Source of the DNA: a virus | Reading direction: 5' to 3' (one strand) | Virus record (IMG/VR): IMGVR_UViG_3300020472_000012 | Location: 1-64,000 of that record | DNA: 64,000 bases | In this document: positions 35,628 to 44,150 of the stretch, one piece after another | Numbering within the stretch: position 1 is the first letter of the stretch | Layout of the letters: each line of letters starts with the position of its first letter | Notes under the pieces: model-generated | The model's input: the letters and a program-made list of their open reading frames with translations, nothing else | The model's database searches: none | What the model was told of the DNA's origin: nothing | Program-made: the position numbers and the translations under genes

Positions 35628-35970
35628 AGAACTAGTAAAAGACTTAAACGAAAAGAAGTTTAAACTACCTCGTGGAGAACAAGAGGTGGATTCATACTTC
35701 GAGAAAGGTCAAAGAGGCAAGAAAGTTGCCGTTATCATTGCAAAGAAGTCAAATAAATTTAAAGTTTATGTTGATGGACAAGAACTTGCTATCTATAAGA
35801 GTGAAAAGGAAGCAAGAAAGAATGCAAAACAATTAATTGCATTATTGGGTGAAGACTTAGATGACTTCATCGAACAGTTTTCAATTGAGGATTCATTTGG
35901 ATTCTCAGATGGATTGGTGGGAAATCAATCCTATAGTGAACAAGAAGAAAAGGTTCACGAAATAAAATAA
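35614..35970 (+). CDS. gp68: Prohead core protein, gp68-like
   Basis: A 118-residue basic-then-acidic protein with GTG start, overlapping gp67 by 14 nt. It occupies the T4 gene 68 position. Lys-rich N-terminal half (KELVKDLNEKKFKLPRGEQE) with a small predicted alpha/beta region (KVAVIIAKKSNKFKVYVDGQ). Gene order is the main evidence; sequence similarity to T4 gp68 is not obvious. Confidence 0.6.
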   Translation: MKKFKELVKDLNEKKFKLPRGEQEVDSYFEKGQRGKKVAVIIAKKSNKFKVYVDGQELAIYKSEKEARKNAKQLIALLGEDLDDFIEQFSIEDSFGFSDGLVGNQSYSEQEEKVHEIK

Positions 35971-35983
35971 AGGAAAGAGAGAC

Positions 35984-36634
35984 ATGTTTTTAATATCAGA
36001 ACAAATATCAGATAATGTGAATTTGATAACAGAAACCAATAAAGATGGTAAGAAAGAACAATATATTGAAGGTGTCTTTCTTCAAGCAGGAATAAAGAAC
36101 AGAAATGGTCGTATTTACCCAATCGAAACGATGAAAAAAGAGGTAAATCGATACATCAAGGAATTCGTAAATAAGAAGCGTGCATATGGGGAACTGGGTC
36201 ATCCAGAAGGCCCTACCATTAACTTAGAGAGGGTATCACACTTGATAACTGATTTAAGGGAAGATGGAAAGAATTTTATAGGTAAAGCTAAAATTCTCAG
36301 CACTCCAATGGGTAATATAGTTAAAGGACTGTTAAATGATGGTGCTAAACTAGGCGTGTCCAGTAGGGGTATGGGTTCAGTAGAACAAAGAGGAAATGCA
36401 CAATATGTCCAAGACGATTTCATGCTAGCAACCGCTGCTGATATCGTTGCAGACCCTTCTGCACCAGATGCTTTCGTTGAAGGTATCATGGAAGGTGTAG
36501 AATGGGTTCAAGAGGGTGGAATCTTCAAAGCGAAAGAGATTGAATCTTGGAAAAGTCAGATTCAACAAACCAAACAACGCCATTTAGAAGAGAAGAAGTT
36601 AGAAATCATGAAAAACTTCTTCTCAAAATTATAA
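35984..36634 (+). CDS. gp21: Prohead protease gp21
   Basis: A 216-residue serine protease of the herpesvirus-assemblin fold (T4: 212). Catalytic His is H73 in GELGHPEG; the nucleophile is S126 or S127 in GVSSRGMG. KNRNGRIYP near residue 40 is also diagnostic. It removes the scaffold and matures the capsid proteins inside the prohead. Good AAAGGAAAG ribosome site. Confidence 0.93.
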   Translation: MFLISEQISDNVNLITETNKDGKKEQYIEGVFLQAGIKNRNGRIYPIETMKKEVNRYIKEFVNKKRAYGELGHPEGPTINLERVSHLITDLREDGKNFIGKAKILSTPMGNIVKGLLNDGAKLGVSSRGMGSVEQRGNAQYVQDDFMLATAADIVADPSAPDAFVEGIMEGVEWVQEGGIFKAKEIESWKSQIQQTKQRHLEEKKLEIMKNFFSKL

Positions 36635-36638
36635 AATT

Positions 36639-36646
36639 TATAAATA
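36639..36646 (+). promoter_or_regulatory. T4-type late promoter box TATAAATA
   Basis: Exact octamer plus C, in the 80-bp gap between the protease and scaffold genes. It should give an extra message for scaffold and major capsid, which are needed in large amounts. Confidence 0.65.
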
Positions 36647-36714
36647 CTACACAGAGAAACAATTATGTTCTCGTTTTTTAATTAGTAAGTATTTAAAACT
36701 AGGGGATAAGTAAA

Positions 36715-38040
36715 ATGTCTGAACAAGATATACAAAACCAAGAAACCGAAGTAGTCGAAGGTGCAGCTGTACCACAGGCGAAAGGTGCCGTTACCCCAGA
36801 CCCAGATGCTCCTAAGAAAGCAGTTGCTGCAGTTGATAAAGCCGGAGATGCCACTAAACCTTCTAAAAAAAGGAAAGGTGACCAAGAAGGTGGAGACAAA
36901 GCAGCTCCTAAGCAGGAAGAGGTAGAGTCTGATAGTGATGAAGTCGTTGTAGAAGATTTGACCAAAATGGAAGCTCTTCGTGCAATTATTGAAGAACTAA
37001 AGGGTTTGGAAAAAGACGAAATTAAATCCCTCTATGCTGAAATGGTTAAGAAAGAAGAAGATGAAGATGATGAAGACGAAGATGACGATGAAGAAGTCGA
37101 TGAGTCTACAAAAGCTGACCTTCTTAGAAAAATTGCTGAACATTTCAAGACAGAGGACGAAGATACTGTAAAAGAAGCATACGCTGCTATTACAGAGAAG
37201 AAAGAAGAAGTCGAAGATGACGAAGACGATTCAGAAGATGACGATGAGTCAGATGATGATGAAGATGAAGTCAAAGAGAAAACTAAGAAAGAAGAAGTAG
37301 AAATTGATATGTCTGATGACATTGAAGCTTTAATTTCTGGTGAAGACGAACTTTCAGAAGAATTCCAAAACAAAGCAAAAGTAGTTTTTGAAGCTGCTGT
37401 ATCTGCAAAAGTAAACCAAATTCGAGAAGAACTTGAAAAAGAATCTCTTGAAAGAGTTGTTGAAACAACTGGTGAAATCAAAGAAGAACTTGTTACTAAA
37501 GTTGATTCTTTCCTTTCATATGTTGCAGAAGAGTGGGTTAAAGATAACGAACTTGCAATCGAGAGAGGACTTAAGTCCGAACTCACAGAGAATTTTATAA
37601 CAGGTCTTAAAGACTTGTTTGAAGACCATTATGTTGAAGTTCCATCTGACAAACTAGATGTTGTCGATGAACTTGCTGGTAAAGTTGAAGAAGTTGAACA
37701 GAGACTTAACGAAGAAGTTTCTAAGAACATTGATTTAACTGCTTCCAATGAAGAACTAGTTAAAGACAAAGTGGTTCGAGAAGTTTCACAAGACTTAACT
37801 GAACAAGAAGTTGAGAAACTTGGTAAATTAATCGAAGACATAGATTTTAACGATGAGTTTGAATCAAATGTCAAAACCATCAAAGAGTCTTATTTTGACA
37901 ACTCTGCTAAAGAGACTGTCCAATTAGACGAACAGATGGTGGCAAGTGAAGGAGAAGAAAGTGGTTCGACTGACGACAAAATCGTTGACCCAACCATGGC
38001 TGCCTACTCTGCCGCAATAAAGAGGGTTAACCCACTATAA
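36715..38040 (+). CDS. gp22: Scaffold / prohead core protein gp22
   Basis: A 441-residue scaffold, longer than T4 gp22 (269). The N-terminal 180 residues are extremely acidic, with runs such as KKEEDEDDEDEDDDEEVDES and EDDEDDSEDDDESDDDEDEV. Two similar helical units (MEALRAIIEELKGLEKDEIK, ADLLRKIAEHFKTEDEDTVK) precede the runs. The C-terminal half is the conserved coiled-coil scaffold (residues 205-420, with FQNKAKVVFEAAVSAKVNQI), and the end TMAAYSAAIKRVNPL is typical. Degraded by gp21 during maturation. Confidence 0.9.
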   Translation: MSEQDIQNQETEVVEGAAVPQAKGAVTPDPDAPKKAVAAVDKAGDATKPSKKRKGDQEGGDKAAPKQEEVESDSDEVVVEDLTKMEALRAIIEELKGLEKDEIKSLYAEMVKKEEDEDDEDEDDDEEVDESTKADLLRKIAEHFKTEDEDTVKEAYAAITEKKEEVEDDEDDSEDDDESDDDEDEVKEKTKKEEVEIDMSDDIEALISGEDELSEEFQNKAKVVFEAAVSAKVNQIREELEKESLERVVETTGEIKEELVTKVDSFLSYVAEEWVKDNELAIERGLKSELTENFITGLKDLFEDHYVEVPSDKLDVVDELAGKVEEVEQRLNEEVSKNIDLTASNEELVKDKVVREVSQDLTEQEVEKLGKLIEDIDFNDEFESNVKTIKESYFDNSAKETVQLDEQMVASEGEESGSTDDKIVDPTMAAYSAAIKRVNPL

Positions 38041-38102
38041 TGAATGGTGGTGTTAATTTAATATTAACTTTTCATTAGTAAAAATTTAAGGGGAAAACTA
38101 TT

Positions 38103-39410
38103 ATGTTTATGTCAGAATCTTTACAAGAAAAGTGGCAGCCGGTATTAGAACATCCTGATTTGCCTAAAATCGATGATTCATACAAAAGAGCAGTCACTTC
38201 TGTAGTTCTTGAAAACCAAGAAAGAGCCTTAAACGAAGACAGAGGAATGATATCTGAAGCATCACCAGTTAACGCTGCTGTTGGTTCCGATGGGTCTGGT
38301 ATCTCAAACTGGGATCCAATCCTAATTTCTTTGGTTCGTAGGTCTCTACCTAACTTGGTTGCATACGACATTTGTGGTGTCCAACCTATGACTGGCCCAA
38401 CTGGGTTAGTATTTGCAATGAAAGCTCGTTATAACGATAACACTTCAAGGTTAGCAATGACCGAGGCGTTATTTGACGAAGCAGATTCAGATTTCGCTGG
38501 TGCGGGAACACAAGCTGGAACAGACCCATTTGGGGATGCAGCCACTTATGCTTCTGGTACTGGTATGACTACTGCAGCAGGGGAGGCATTGGGTGACAGT
38601 GCTTCAAATCCTTTTGCTAGTATGGCTTTCACAATTGAGAAAGCAACTGTAACTGCAAAAACTAGAGCTCTCAAAGCAGAATACACTATTGAACTTGCAC
38701 AAGACCTTAAAGCAATTCATGGTCTTGACGCAGAAACAGAACTTGCAAACATATTGTCTGCTGAAATCCTTGCGGAAATCAACAGAGAAGTTGTAAGAAC
38801 TGTTAATGTTCAAGCTAAAACTGGTGCTCAGTCTGGTACTGCTAATGCTGGTCGATTTGACCTAGATGTTGATTCATCTGGTCGTTGGTCAGTTGAGAAA
38901 TTTAAAGGCATGCTCTTCCATGTAGAAAGAGAAGCTAACACAATTGCAAGAGAATCAAGACGAGGAAAGGGTAACTTTATCCTTTGTTCTTCTGATGTAG
39001 CATCTGCACTAGCTATGGCTGGTGTACTTGACTACGCTCCTGCTCTCTCAACTAACCTAAATGTTGACGATGCTGGTAATACTTTTGCTGGTGTTCTTAA
39101 TGGTAAGTATAAAGTCTATATTGACCCATACTACACATTAGACCCAGTAAGTGGTCACAGTAACGAAGGTTACATGACTGTTGGATATAGAGGTTCCAAT
39201 CCTTATGATGCTGGTATATTCTACTGCCCATATGTTCCATTACAAATGGTTCGTGCGGTTGGTGAAAATACTTTCCAACCAAAAATTGGTTTCAAAACTC
39301 GATATGGAATGATTTCAAATCCATTCGTAGGTTCGTCTCCAAGTGATGGTCTTGCATCAGCAGGAAGTAACTTCTACTACAGAAAGGTCGAAGTAGAAAA
39401 TATTCTATAA
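38103..39410 (+). CDS. gp23: Major capsid protein gp23
   Basis: A 435-residue HK97-fold major capsid protein. N-terminal delta/core entry ALNEDRGMISEASPVNAAVG, then RSLPNLVAYDICGVQPMTGP and GLVFAMKARY (diagnostic gp23 block). Shorter than T4 gp23 (521), as in marine relatives. The N-terminal part, about to residue 55, is expected to be removed by gp21. Followed by a strong terminator. Confidence 0.96.
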   Translation: MFMSESLQEKWQPVLEHPDLPKIDDSYKRAVTSVVLENQERALNEDRGMISEASPVNAAVGSDGSGISNWDPILISLVRRSLPNLVAYDICGVQPMTGPTGLVFAMKARYNDNTSRLAMTEALFDEADSDFAGAGTQAGTDPFGDAATYASGTGMTTAAGEALGDSASNPFASMAFTIEKATVTAKTRALKAEYTIELAQDLKAIHGLDAETELANILSAEILAEINREVVRTVNVQAKTGAQSGTANAGRFDLDVDSSGRWSVEKFKGMLFHVEREANTIARESRRGKGNFILCSSDVASALAMAGVLDYAPALSTNLNVDDAGNTFAGVLNGKYKVYIDPYYTLDPVSGHSNEGYMTVGYRGSNPYDAGIFYCPYVPLQMVRAVGENTFQPKIGFKTRYGMISNPFVGSSPSDGLASAGSNFYYRKVEVENIL

Positions 39411-39435
39411 GAACTTTTCAAGTCAGAACGATTAA

Positions 39436-39461
39436 AGGGTCTCTTCGGAGACCCTTTTTTT
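39436..39461 (+). terminator. Rho-independent terminator after gp23
   Basis: Eight-bp stem AGGGTCTC/GAGACCCT closed by a TTCG tetraloop and followed by seven T. It begins 25 nt past the major capsid stop and is the clearest intrinsic terminator in the window. Confidence 0.93.
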
Positions 39462-39482
39462 ATATACCTGCTTTTTTAATCT

Positions 39483-39490
39483 TATAAATA
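39483..39490 (+). promoter_or_regulatory. T4-type late promoter box TATAAATA
   Basis: Exact octamer between the gp23 terminator and a small membrane-protein gene whose ATG is 9 nt downstream. It restarts late transcription after the terminator. Confidence 0.6.
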
Positions 39491-39499
39491 ATAGTGTAT

Positions 39500-39667
39500 A
39501 TGATGAAATGGTTAGATAAAATAATAACAAAAAGAAGTGGTGGGAAGACCGAAGAAGATATCTACAAAGCTAGATGGGTCTGGTATCATACAATACTTGC
39601 ATTCGAGATATTCTTAACGAATATATTACTCATTGCAATCCTACTTGCCATTTTATTAAAGGGGTAA
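39500..39667 (+). CDS. Small single-helix membrane protein (55 aa)
   Basis: A 55-residue reading frame. Basic N-terminus (MMKWLDKIITKRSGGK), then ARWVWYHTILAFEIFLTN and a hydrophobic helix to the end (ILLIAILLAILLKG). It sits 9 nt after a late promoter box and 6 nt before the next gene, filling the gap exactly. Function unknown. Confidence 0.65.
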   Translation: MMKWLDKIITKRSGGKTEEDIYKARWVWYHTILAFEIFLTNILLIAILLAILLKG

Positions 39668-39673
39668 TTAATT

Positions 39674-39979
39674 ATGATTAAAGAAATAATCAAAGGTGCC
39701 GTGTACATGATAAGTGGTGCAGTTATACTTGCAGCTATTTGGAGTGCAGACACTATGAGTGAAAGGAAAGCTCATTTTGATTCTAAGATGCAAGGTAAAC
39801 AGAATATTAGAATCAATATTGGAGACGATGTTAAACATGGTTTACTGCAACACCATTTACATGGTGAAGATGGTAAGATAATCTGGCAGAAACAAGCCGA
39901 CACTATATCTCTACCAGTAATTCCACAAGAAGAAATCGAAGTGGAAGTACCAGAAGCTATAGAAGAAGTTAGAGGATAA
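39674..39979 (+). CDS. Membrane-anchored hypothetical protein
   Basis: A 101-residue protein with an N-terminal membrane helix (residues 5-25, [20 protein letters not shown]) and a soluble tail with HHLHGEDGK and an acidic end ([16 protein letters not shown]). Two nt before the ACP gene. No family recognised; may be a membrane partner of its neighbours. Confidence 0.6.
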   Translation: MIKEIIKGAVYMISGAVILAAIWSADTMSERKAHFDSKMQGKQNIRINIGDDVKHGLLQHHLHGEDGKIIWQKQADTISLPVIPQEEIEVEVPEAIEEVRG

Positions 39980-39981
39980 TA

Positions 39982-40206
39982 ATGTCACAAGTAAAAGATT
40001 TGGTCATTAAGATAGTAAATGACCACCTTGATGTAGATTCTAAACTAGAATCTAACTTTATGGATGATTTAGGTTCAGATTCATTAGATACTGTTGAACT
40101 AGTTTTACAGTTTGAAGAAGAATTTGAAATAGATATTCCAGATGAAGACGCAGAGAATTTAACAACTGTAGGTGCTGTTGTTGAATATATAGAAAACAAT
40201 GGATAG
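39982..40206 (+). CDS. acpP: Acyl carrier protein
   Basis: A 74-residue acidic four-helix ACP. The phosphopantetheine site is the DSL motif in [14 protein letters not shown], with Ser34 (E. coli AcpP uses Ser36). [20 protein letters not shown] matches helix II-III, and [11 protein letters not shown] helix IV. It would need the host holo-ACP synthase; no acyltransferase is seen next to it. It lies between small membrane proteins and a tail-tube-like gene in a late-transcribed stretch, so it could serve a lipid-linked step in morphogenesis or lysis, or redirect host fatty-acid synthesis. Identification is firm; role is not. Confidence 0.93.
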   Translation: MSQVKDLVIKIVNDHLDVDSKLESNFMDDLGSDSLDTVELVLQFEEEFEIDIPDEDAENLTTVGAVVEYIENNG

Positions 40207-40333
40207 GGACACATACAAATATGTGGAATCTAAAATTCCTTTATCAGAACATAAGTATAGGGGGTGGTTTTATCACTATCCAACTAAGAAGTTCTATAGA
40301 TGGAATGATATCCCATATGAGGGAAGTAAATGA
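40199..40333 (+). CDS. Small aromatic-rich protein (44 aa)
   Basis: Starts inside the end of the ACP gene and ends in an ATGA overlap with the next gene. 44 residues, rich in Tyr/Trp/Lys ([19 protein letters not shown]). Tight coupling on both sides supports expression. No homologue recognised. Confidence 0.55.
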   Translation: MDRDTYKYVESKIPLSEHKYRGWFYHYPTKKFYRWNDIPYEGSK

Positions 40334-40908
40334 CAACTAGAAGTATAGATGTAGCAACTTGGGCTGGTGATTTACCAGATAATCTTTCATACTTATCACC
40401 TACACAATTTGAGTTGGTAATTGCAAAGTTACCCTCAACAAAGTATTTTGCAACTGGTGCGAATATACCATCAGTTAGTTTAAATGCACTTGCACAGTCA
40501 ACTAGGTTAGGAATACAACCACAGATGCCTGGCGATAGAGTTGCATTTTCAGAGTTCAATGTTAATTTCATCGTAGATGAAAACCTTGAAAACTGGAGAG
40601 AACTATACACTTGGATGATTCAAATAGCTCCTGGCTATGATTCCAATGAGTATAGAAAATTAATAGGGGCAAACGATAGAGTTGGACAAAAGTTCGATGA
40701 TTCTGGAGACCCTAAGAAAATGTATTCCGATATGACAATGGTAGTAACAACTGCAGCCAATAATCCTAATCGTTATGTTAGAATATATGATTGTTTTCCG
40801 ACAACACTTGCAGAGGTTACTATGGATACAACAACAACAGACAATCCTTATGTAGTTTGTAATGCTACTTTTGCATTTACCTACTTTGAGATTGCTACAA
40901 CATCTTAA
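40330..40908 (+). CDS. Tail tube-like protein (gp19/gp54 family)
   Basis: A 192-residue protein of the gp19-type tube fold. ATGANIPSVSLNALAQSTRL and MPGDRVAFSEFNVNFIVDEN parallel the AQIPAETFGGP...LPGERTYEDWTVTVLNDVDF order in the tube protein at 33343. The terminal YVVCNATFAFTYFEI matches the closing strand. T4 gp54, the tube initiator on the baseplate, shares this fold, so an initiator or tube-end role is likely. Which of the two it is cannot be decided from sequence alone. Confidence 0.7.
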   Translation: MTTRSIDVATWAGDLPDNLSYLSPTQFELVIAKLPSTKYFATGANIPSVSLNALAQSTRLGIQPQMPGDRVAFSEFNVNFIVDENLENWRELYTWMIQIAPGYDSNEYRKLIGANDRVGQKFDDSGDPKKMYSDMTMVVTTAANNPNRYVRIYDCFPTTLAEVTMDTTTTDNPYVVCNATFAFTYFEIATTS

Positions 40909-40916
40909 TATGAACA

Positions 40917-41030
40917 GTGAAAGAATATTGGAAAGAAGTGTGGGAGTTTTGCAAAGCTGAACCAGTTTGGGCAGCGGTCTTTTTCTTTTGTGGATATCTA
41001 ATAGGTATAGTGATAACTAACCCTTTTTAG
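40917..41030 (+). CDS. Small single-helix membrane protein (37 aa, GTG start)
   Basis: GTG-initiated frame coding KEYWKEVWEFCKAEPVWAAV followed by FFFCGYLIGIVITNPF. One membrane helix. It starts 9 nt after the tail-tube-like stop and ends just before the uvsY promoter. Alternative ATG nearby gives only a 16-codon frame, so GTG is preferred. Confidence 0.5.
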   Translation: MKEYWKEVWEFCKAEPVWAAVFFFCGYLIGIVITNPF

Positions 41031-41031
41031 G

Positions 41032-41059
41032 TAGACAAATTACCATTTTGTGGTATAAT
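41032..41059 (+). promoter_or_regulatory. Sigma70-like promoter of uvsY
   Basis: TAGACA, 16-nt spacer, TATAAT. The -10 box ends 6 nt before the uvsY ATG, so initiation would fall at or near the start codon (leaderless mRNA). Same architecture as five other sites in the window. Confidence 0.75.
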
Positions 41060-41065
41060 TATAGT

Positions 41066-41512
41066 ATGAATTTAGAAAAAATCCGAGAAGAGTGGGCAAA
41101 AGATAGTGTCATCGATAAGATAGACATGGATAAAGTCTCGCTTGAAACTCCAAAATTACACTCAAAATACTTAGATGAACTCTCATCTAAAAGACTCAAC
41201 TATAAAAAATACGAAGTAGAATATAACATTCTTCTCAAGAAGAAGTGGTTGTGGTATACTGATAAGTTATCTAAAGAAGAAATAGATGAACTGGGATGGT
41301 CTTATGACCCATTTGAAGGACATAAGGTCTTAAAGGCAGATTATAACTACTATTTCAATGCAGATAAAGACTTAACAGACCTTAAACTTAAGTTGGAATA
41401 TCTTACTGAGTGTATTGATGTTTTGAAAGACATACTAAATATCCTTACATGGAGACATCAATCTATTAAAAATGCAATTGACTGGTTAAAATTCACTAAC
41501 CCAGCAGGATAA
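41066..41512 (+). CDS. uvsY: Recombination mediator UvsY
   Basis: A 148-residue UvsY (T4: 137), which loads the UvsX recombinase on gp32-coated single strands. Signature opening LEKIREEWAKDSVIDKIDMD, then TPKLHSKYLDEL and LKKKWLWYTDKLSKEEIDEL. The ATG at 41066 is chosen because an in-frame TTG upstream would put the -10 promoter box inside the coding region. No Shine-Dalgarno sequence is visible, consistent with leaderless translation. Confidence 0.92.
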   Translation: MNLEKIREEWAKDSVIDKIDMDKVSLETPKLHSKYLDELSSKRLNYKKYEVEYNILLKKKWLWYTDKLSKEEIDELGWSYDPFEGHKVLKADYNYYFNADKDLTDLKLKLEYLTECIDVLKDILNILTWRHQSIKNAIDWLKFTNPAG

Positions 41513-41515
41513 ATT

Positions 41516-42178
41516 ATGCCATCTTTTTTACGAGAACCCTTAGTTATTATAGAAGACGCACTTTCAGTTGATGTGTGTGAAGAACTAAAGTATATTGGAA
41601 CCCATTCAGAAAACCAGTATGGACAAATTGGTGATGGTGGTGAACATGTTGATATACGAAAATCTGGGGTTTCGTGGTTACCTAGAGATATGAAAATAGG
41701 TGATGGTAGGGAACTACAGAAAGATATCATTTGGCCGATGATAGTTAAAACTAATGAAGAATGGTTTGGGTTTGATTTAAACTACCATGAAGCAAGTCAA
41801 TTCACTACTTACAAAGCACCAGATGAACACTATAACTGGCATGCAGATGGTGGGCCAGACTTATATCAGAATATAAGTGAAGAAGAACCACTATTTACAA
41901 ACGATGAACTTCAAGTGGGTACATATCGTAAACTATCATATGTTATACAATTATGTCATCCAGATGAATATGATGGTGGGAAATTCCAATATATAGACCC
42001 TACAAGGAATATTGCACAGACAGATTGGGGTTTAATTGAAGAGACGATACCATTTAGAGCAATGGAACAAGGAAGTGCAATCTTTTTTAGTTCTATATTA
42101 CATCATAGAGTTATGCCTGTTACCAAAGGTATAAGACATTCACTAGTAGGTTGGGTATGCGGGCCACCATTCAAATAG
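41516..42178 (+). CDS. 2OG-Fe(II) oxygenase, PKHD/PiuC-like
   Basis: A 220-residue dioxygenase with all key residues: H109-A-D111 in NWHADGGP, H197 in LHHRVMPV and R207 in KGIRHSLVGW. YDGGKFQY and GSAIFFSS are typical core strands of the PKHD-type hydroxylases. Length matches the family (about 225). It is inserted between uvsY and uvsW, which are near neighbours in T4 relatives, and overlaps uvsW by 22 nt. Substrate unknown; virion or nucleic acid targets both possible. Confidence 0.85.
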   Translation: MPSFLREPLVIIEDALSVDVCEELKYIGTHSENQYGQIGDGGEHVDIRKSGVSWLPRDMKIGDGRELQKDIIWPMIVKTNEEWFGFDLNYHEASQFTTYKAPDEHYNWHADGGPDLYQNISEEEPLFTNDELQVGTYRKLSYVIQLCHPDEYDGGKFQYIDPTRNIAQTDWGLIEETIPFRAMEQGSAIFFSSILHHRVMPVTKGIRHSLVGWVCGPPFK

Positions 42179-43578
42179 ACAAAATTGATGAAACTCATAT
42201 AAGAGTTACATCAGACGAGTCAGTTCAAAGAGAAATTTCAGAATATTTTACATTTCCAGTGCCGGGGGCAAAGTTTATGCCTTCTGTTAGGAACAGGTAT
42301 TGGGATGGTAATATTCGTTTATACAATAATGAGAAACTATATACAGGATTGTATTATGCATTATATCAATTTGCTAAGGATAGGGAATATGACATTGAAG
42401 GATATAATTGGGAAACTGATGTTCAAGAAGCGGGATTTATTGAAAACTTACAACTACCCTTCGAGGTTCGAGATTATCAAAGTGAAGCTATATCGCATGC
42501 TATTAAGTACAGACGCTCTCTTTTGGTGTCACCTACTGCTAGCGGTAAGTCTCTTATTATCTATTGCATCGCACGACATTTCTTAAAAGTTCACAAGAAA
42601 CCAGTATTAGTTATAGTACCCACAACCTCTCTGGTAGAACAGATGGCAACTGATTTCGAGGGATATGGGTATAATAAACCTATCGATAAAATGTATGGTG
42701 GTAATAAGGTAGGTGATACTGAGATAGTAGTTACTACTTGGCAGACCCTTAGCAGGATGCCTAGGGCCTTCTACAGCCATTTTGGATGTGTGTTTGGTGA
42801 TGAGGCACATTTATTCAAAGCAAAGGTACTTACAGGTATCTTAGAGAAGATGAAAGACATCACACATAGATATGGAACAACAGGTACATTAGATGATTCA
42901 CAAACACATAAACTCGTTCTTGAAGGACTATTCGGGCCCACTCGTTATGTTACTACTTCTAGTGACCTTATCGATGATGGAGTTCTTGCAGACTTAAATG
43001 TCCAATGTTTGGTACTTCAATACCCAAAAACTACATCCAAAGAGGTAGTTCAGATGGATTATCAACGAGAAATGGAATTTTTGGTAGATAATAACAAAAG
43101 AAATCGTTTTATTCGTAATTTAGTACAAGATAGGGGTGGCAATACCCTTATTCTCTTCCAATATGTAGAAAAACATGGAAAGGGGTTATATAATGACTTC
43201 CTACAACTAGGTGGTAACTTATTCTTCATATATGGTAAGACTGACACTATTGCACGAGAAGAGGCCAGAGCAATAGTAGAGAAGTCAGATAATGCCATTA
43301 TTATTGCATCATATGGTACTTTCTCTACTGGAATTAATATAGAAAACCTAGATAATATAGTATTTGCAAGTCCTTCTAAGTCAAAAATAAGGATTTTACA
43401 GTCAATTGGAAGAGTTTTAAGGAAAGGAAAGACTGGAAAAGCAACTGTATATGATATTGCAGACGATTTATCTTTTGGAAAAAAAGAAAATTATACTCTA
43501 AAACACTTTAAAGAAAGGATAAATACTTACAATAGGGAGAAATTCCCATACACAATACACAACATTAAATTCAAATGA
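42157..43578 (+). CDS. uvsW: DNA/RNA helicase UvsW
   Basis: A 473-residue SF2 helicase, the RecG-like branch-migration and R-loop-resolving enzyme of T4. N-terminal UvsW domain (FPVPGAKFMPSVRNRYWDGN). Motif I SPTASGKS (125-132), motif II DEAH (215-218), motif III-like TGTLDDS near 245, and the C-terminal IIASYGTFSTGINIENL and QSIGRVLRKG. T4 has DECH in motif II. An ATG at 42157 is preferred to a TTG 6 nt earlier. Overlaps the oxygenase upstream and the next gene by 4 nt. Confidence 0.94.
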   Translation: MRATIQIDKIDETHIRVTSDESVQREISEYFTFPVPGAKFMPSVRNRYWDGNIRLYNNEKLYTGLYYALYQFAKDREYDIEGYNWETDVQEAGFIENLQLPFEVRDYQSEAISHAIKYRRSLLVSPTASGKSLIIYCIARHFLKVHKKPVLVIVPTTSLVEQMATDFEGYGYNKPIDKMYGGNKVGDTEIVVTTWQTLSRMPRAFYSHFGCVFGDEAHLFKAKVLTGILEKMKDITHRYGTTGTLDDSQTHKLVLEGLFGPTRYVTTSSDLIDDGVLADLNVQCLVLQYPKTTSKEVVQMDYQREMEFLVDNNKRNRFIRNLVQDRGGNTLILFQYVEKHGKGLYNDFLQLGGNLFFIYGKTDTIAREEARAIVEKSDNAIIIASYGTFSTGINIENLDNIVFASPSKSKIRILQSIGRVLRKGKTGKATVYDIADDLSFGKKENYTLKHFKERINTYNREKFPYTIHNIKFK

Positions 43579-44045
43579 ATTACAAATATCTAAGATTAAA
43601 CACTGGTGAACACATCATTTCTGTTGTGGAACCAATTAAAGCAAACCAAGAGGTGAAGTTAATCATGCCTATGATTGCAGATATTGTTCCTTCCATGTTA
43701 GGACAAGGAACAATAATGAAACTATCACCTTTAATACCATATACAAGTGAAGACCACATTATAATGAGACTGACAGACATATCCTACTTTAGTAGTATTA
43801 CACAACAATTTGTGGATTTTTATAAGAAAGGGGTAGATGACTGGGTACAGATACGAGACCATGTGGGTCTACAGGTAAGAACACCAAAGGAAGAACTTGC
43901 AGAAGGAAAGGCATTTCGCAGACTTATGGAACAACAAGTCAAACAATATGTCGATAACGAACTAGGGGATGTCCAGTTTGATATAGAAGAAGAACTGCAA
44001 GATATGATAATAGATGATGAAGACAATAAAAGGACTATTCATTAA
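43575..44045 (+). CDS. Hypothetical protein downstream of UvsW
   Basis: A 156-residue protein with ATGA overlap to uvsW. A beta-rich N-terminal half with Sm-like flavour (LRLNTGEHIISVVEPI, then MPMIADIVP and MRLTDISYFSSI) and a helical acidic C-terminus (FDIEEELQDMIIDDEDN). Proteins of this type follow uvsW in marine T4-like phages. No known function. A 141-bp gap with a promoter for gp55 follows. Confidence 0.6.
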   Translation: MNYKYLRLNTGEHIISVVEPIKANQEVKLIMPMIADIVPSMLGQGTIMKLSPLIPYTSEDHIIMRLTDISYFSSITQQFVDFYKKGVDDWVQIRDHVGLQVRTPKEELAEGKAFRRLMEQQVKQYVDNELGDVQFDIEEELQDMIIDDEDNKRTIH

Positions 44046-44150
44046 CATCCCTTTATAGTAATATATCCTTCCCTTTGGGACACAATTTATTTTATCATCG
44101 AACTTAAAAGCTGTCAAGTCTTTTTTTCTACTATTAGATGAAAATAACTA

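Noticed and set aside
37032-37586. Minus-strand 184-codon Ser-rich open frame
   Set aside because: It is the complement of the acidic Asp/Glu codon runs of the scaffold gene, which yields Ser-rich sequence; no ribosome site or promoter.
41048-41065. Upstream TTG start for uvsY
   Set aside because: It overlaps the TATAAT box; family alignment begins at the ATG at 41066.
44046-44110. Possible terminator after the UvsW-linked gene
   Set aside because: Only a 4-bp TCCC/GGGA stem with no T-run directly after it; too weak to call.
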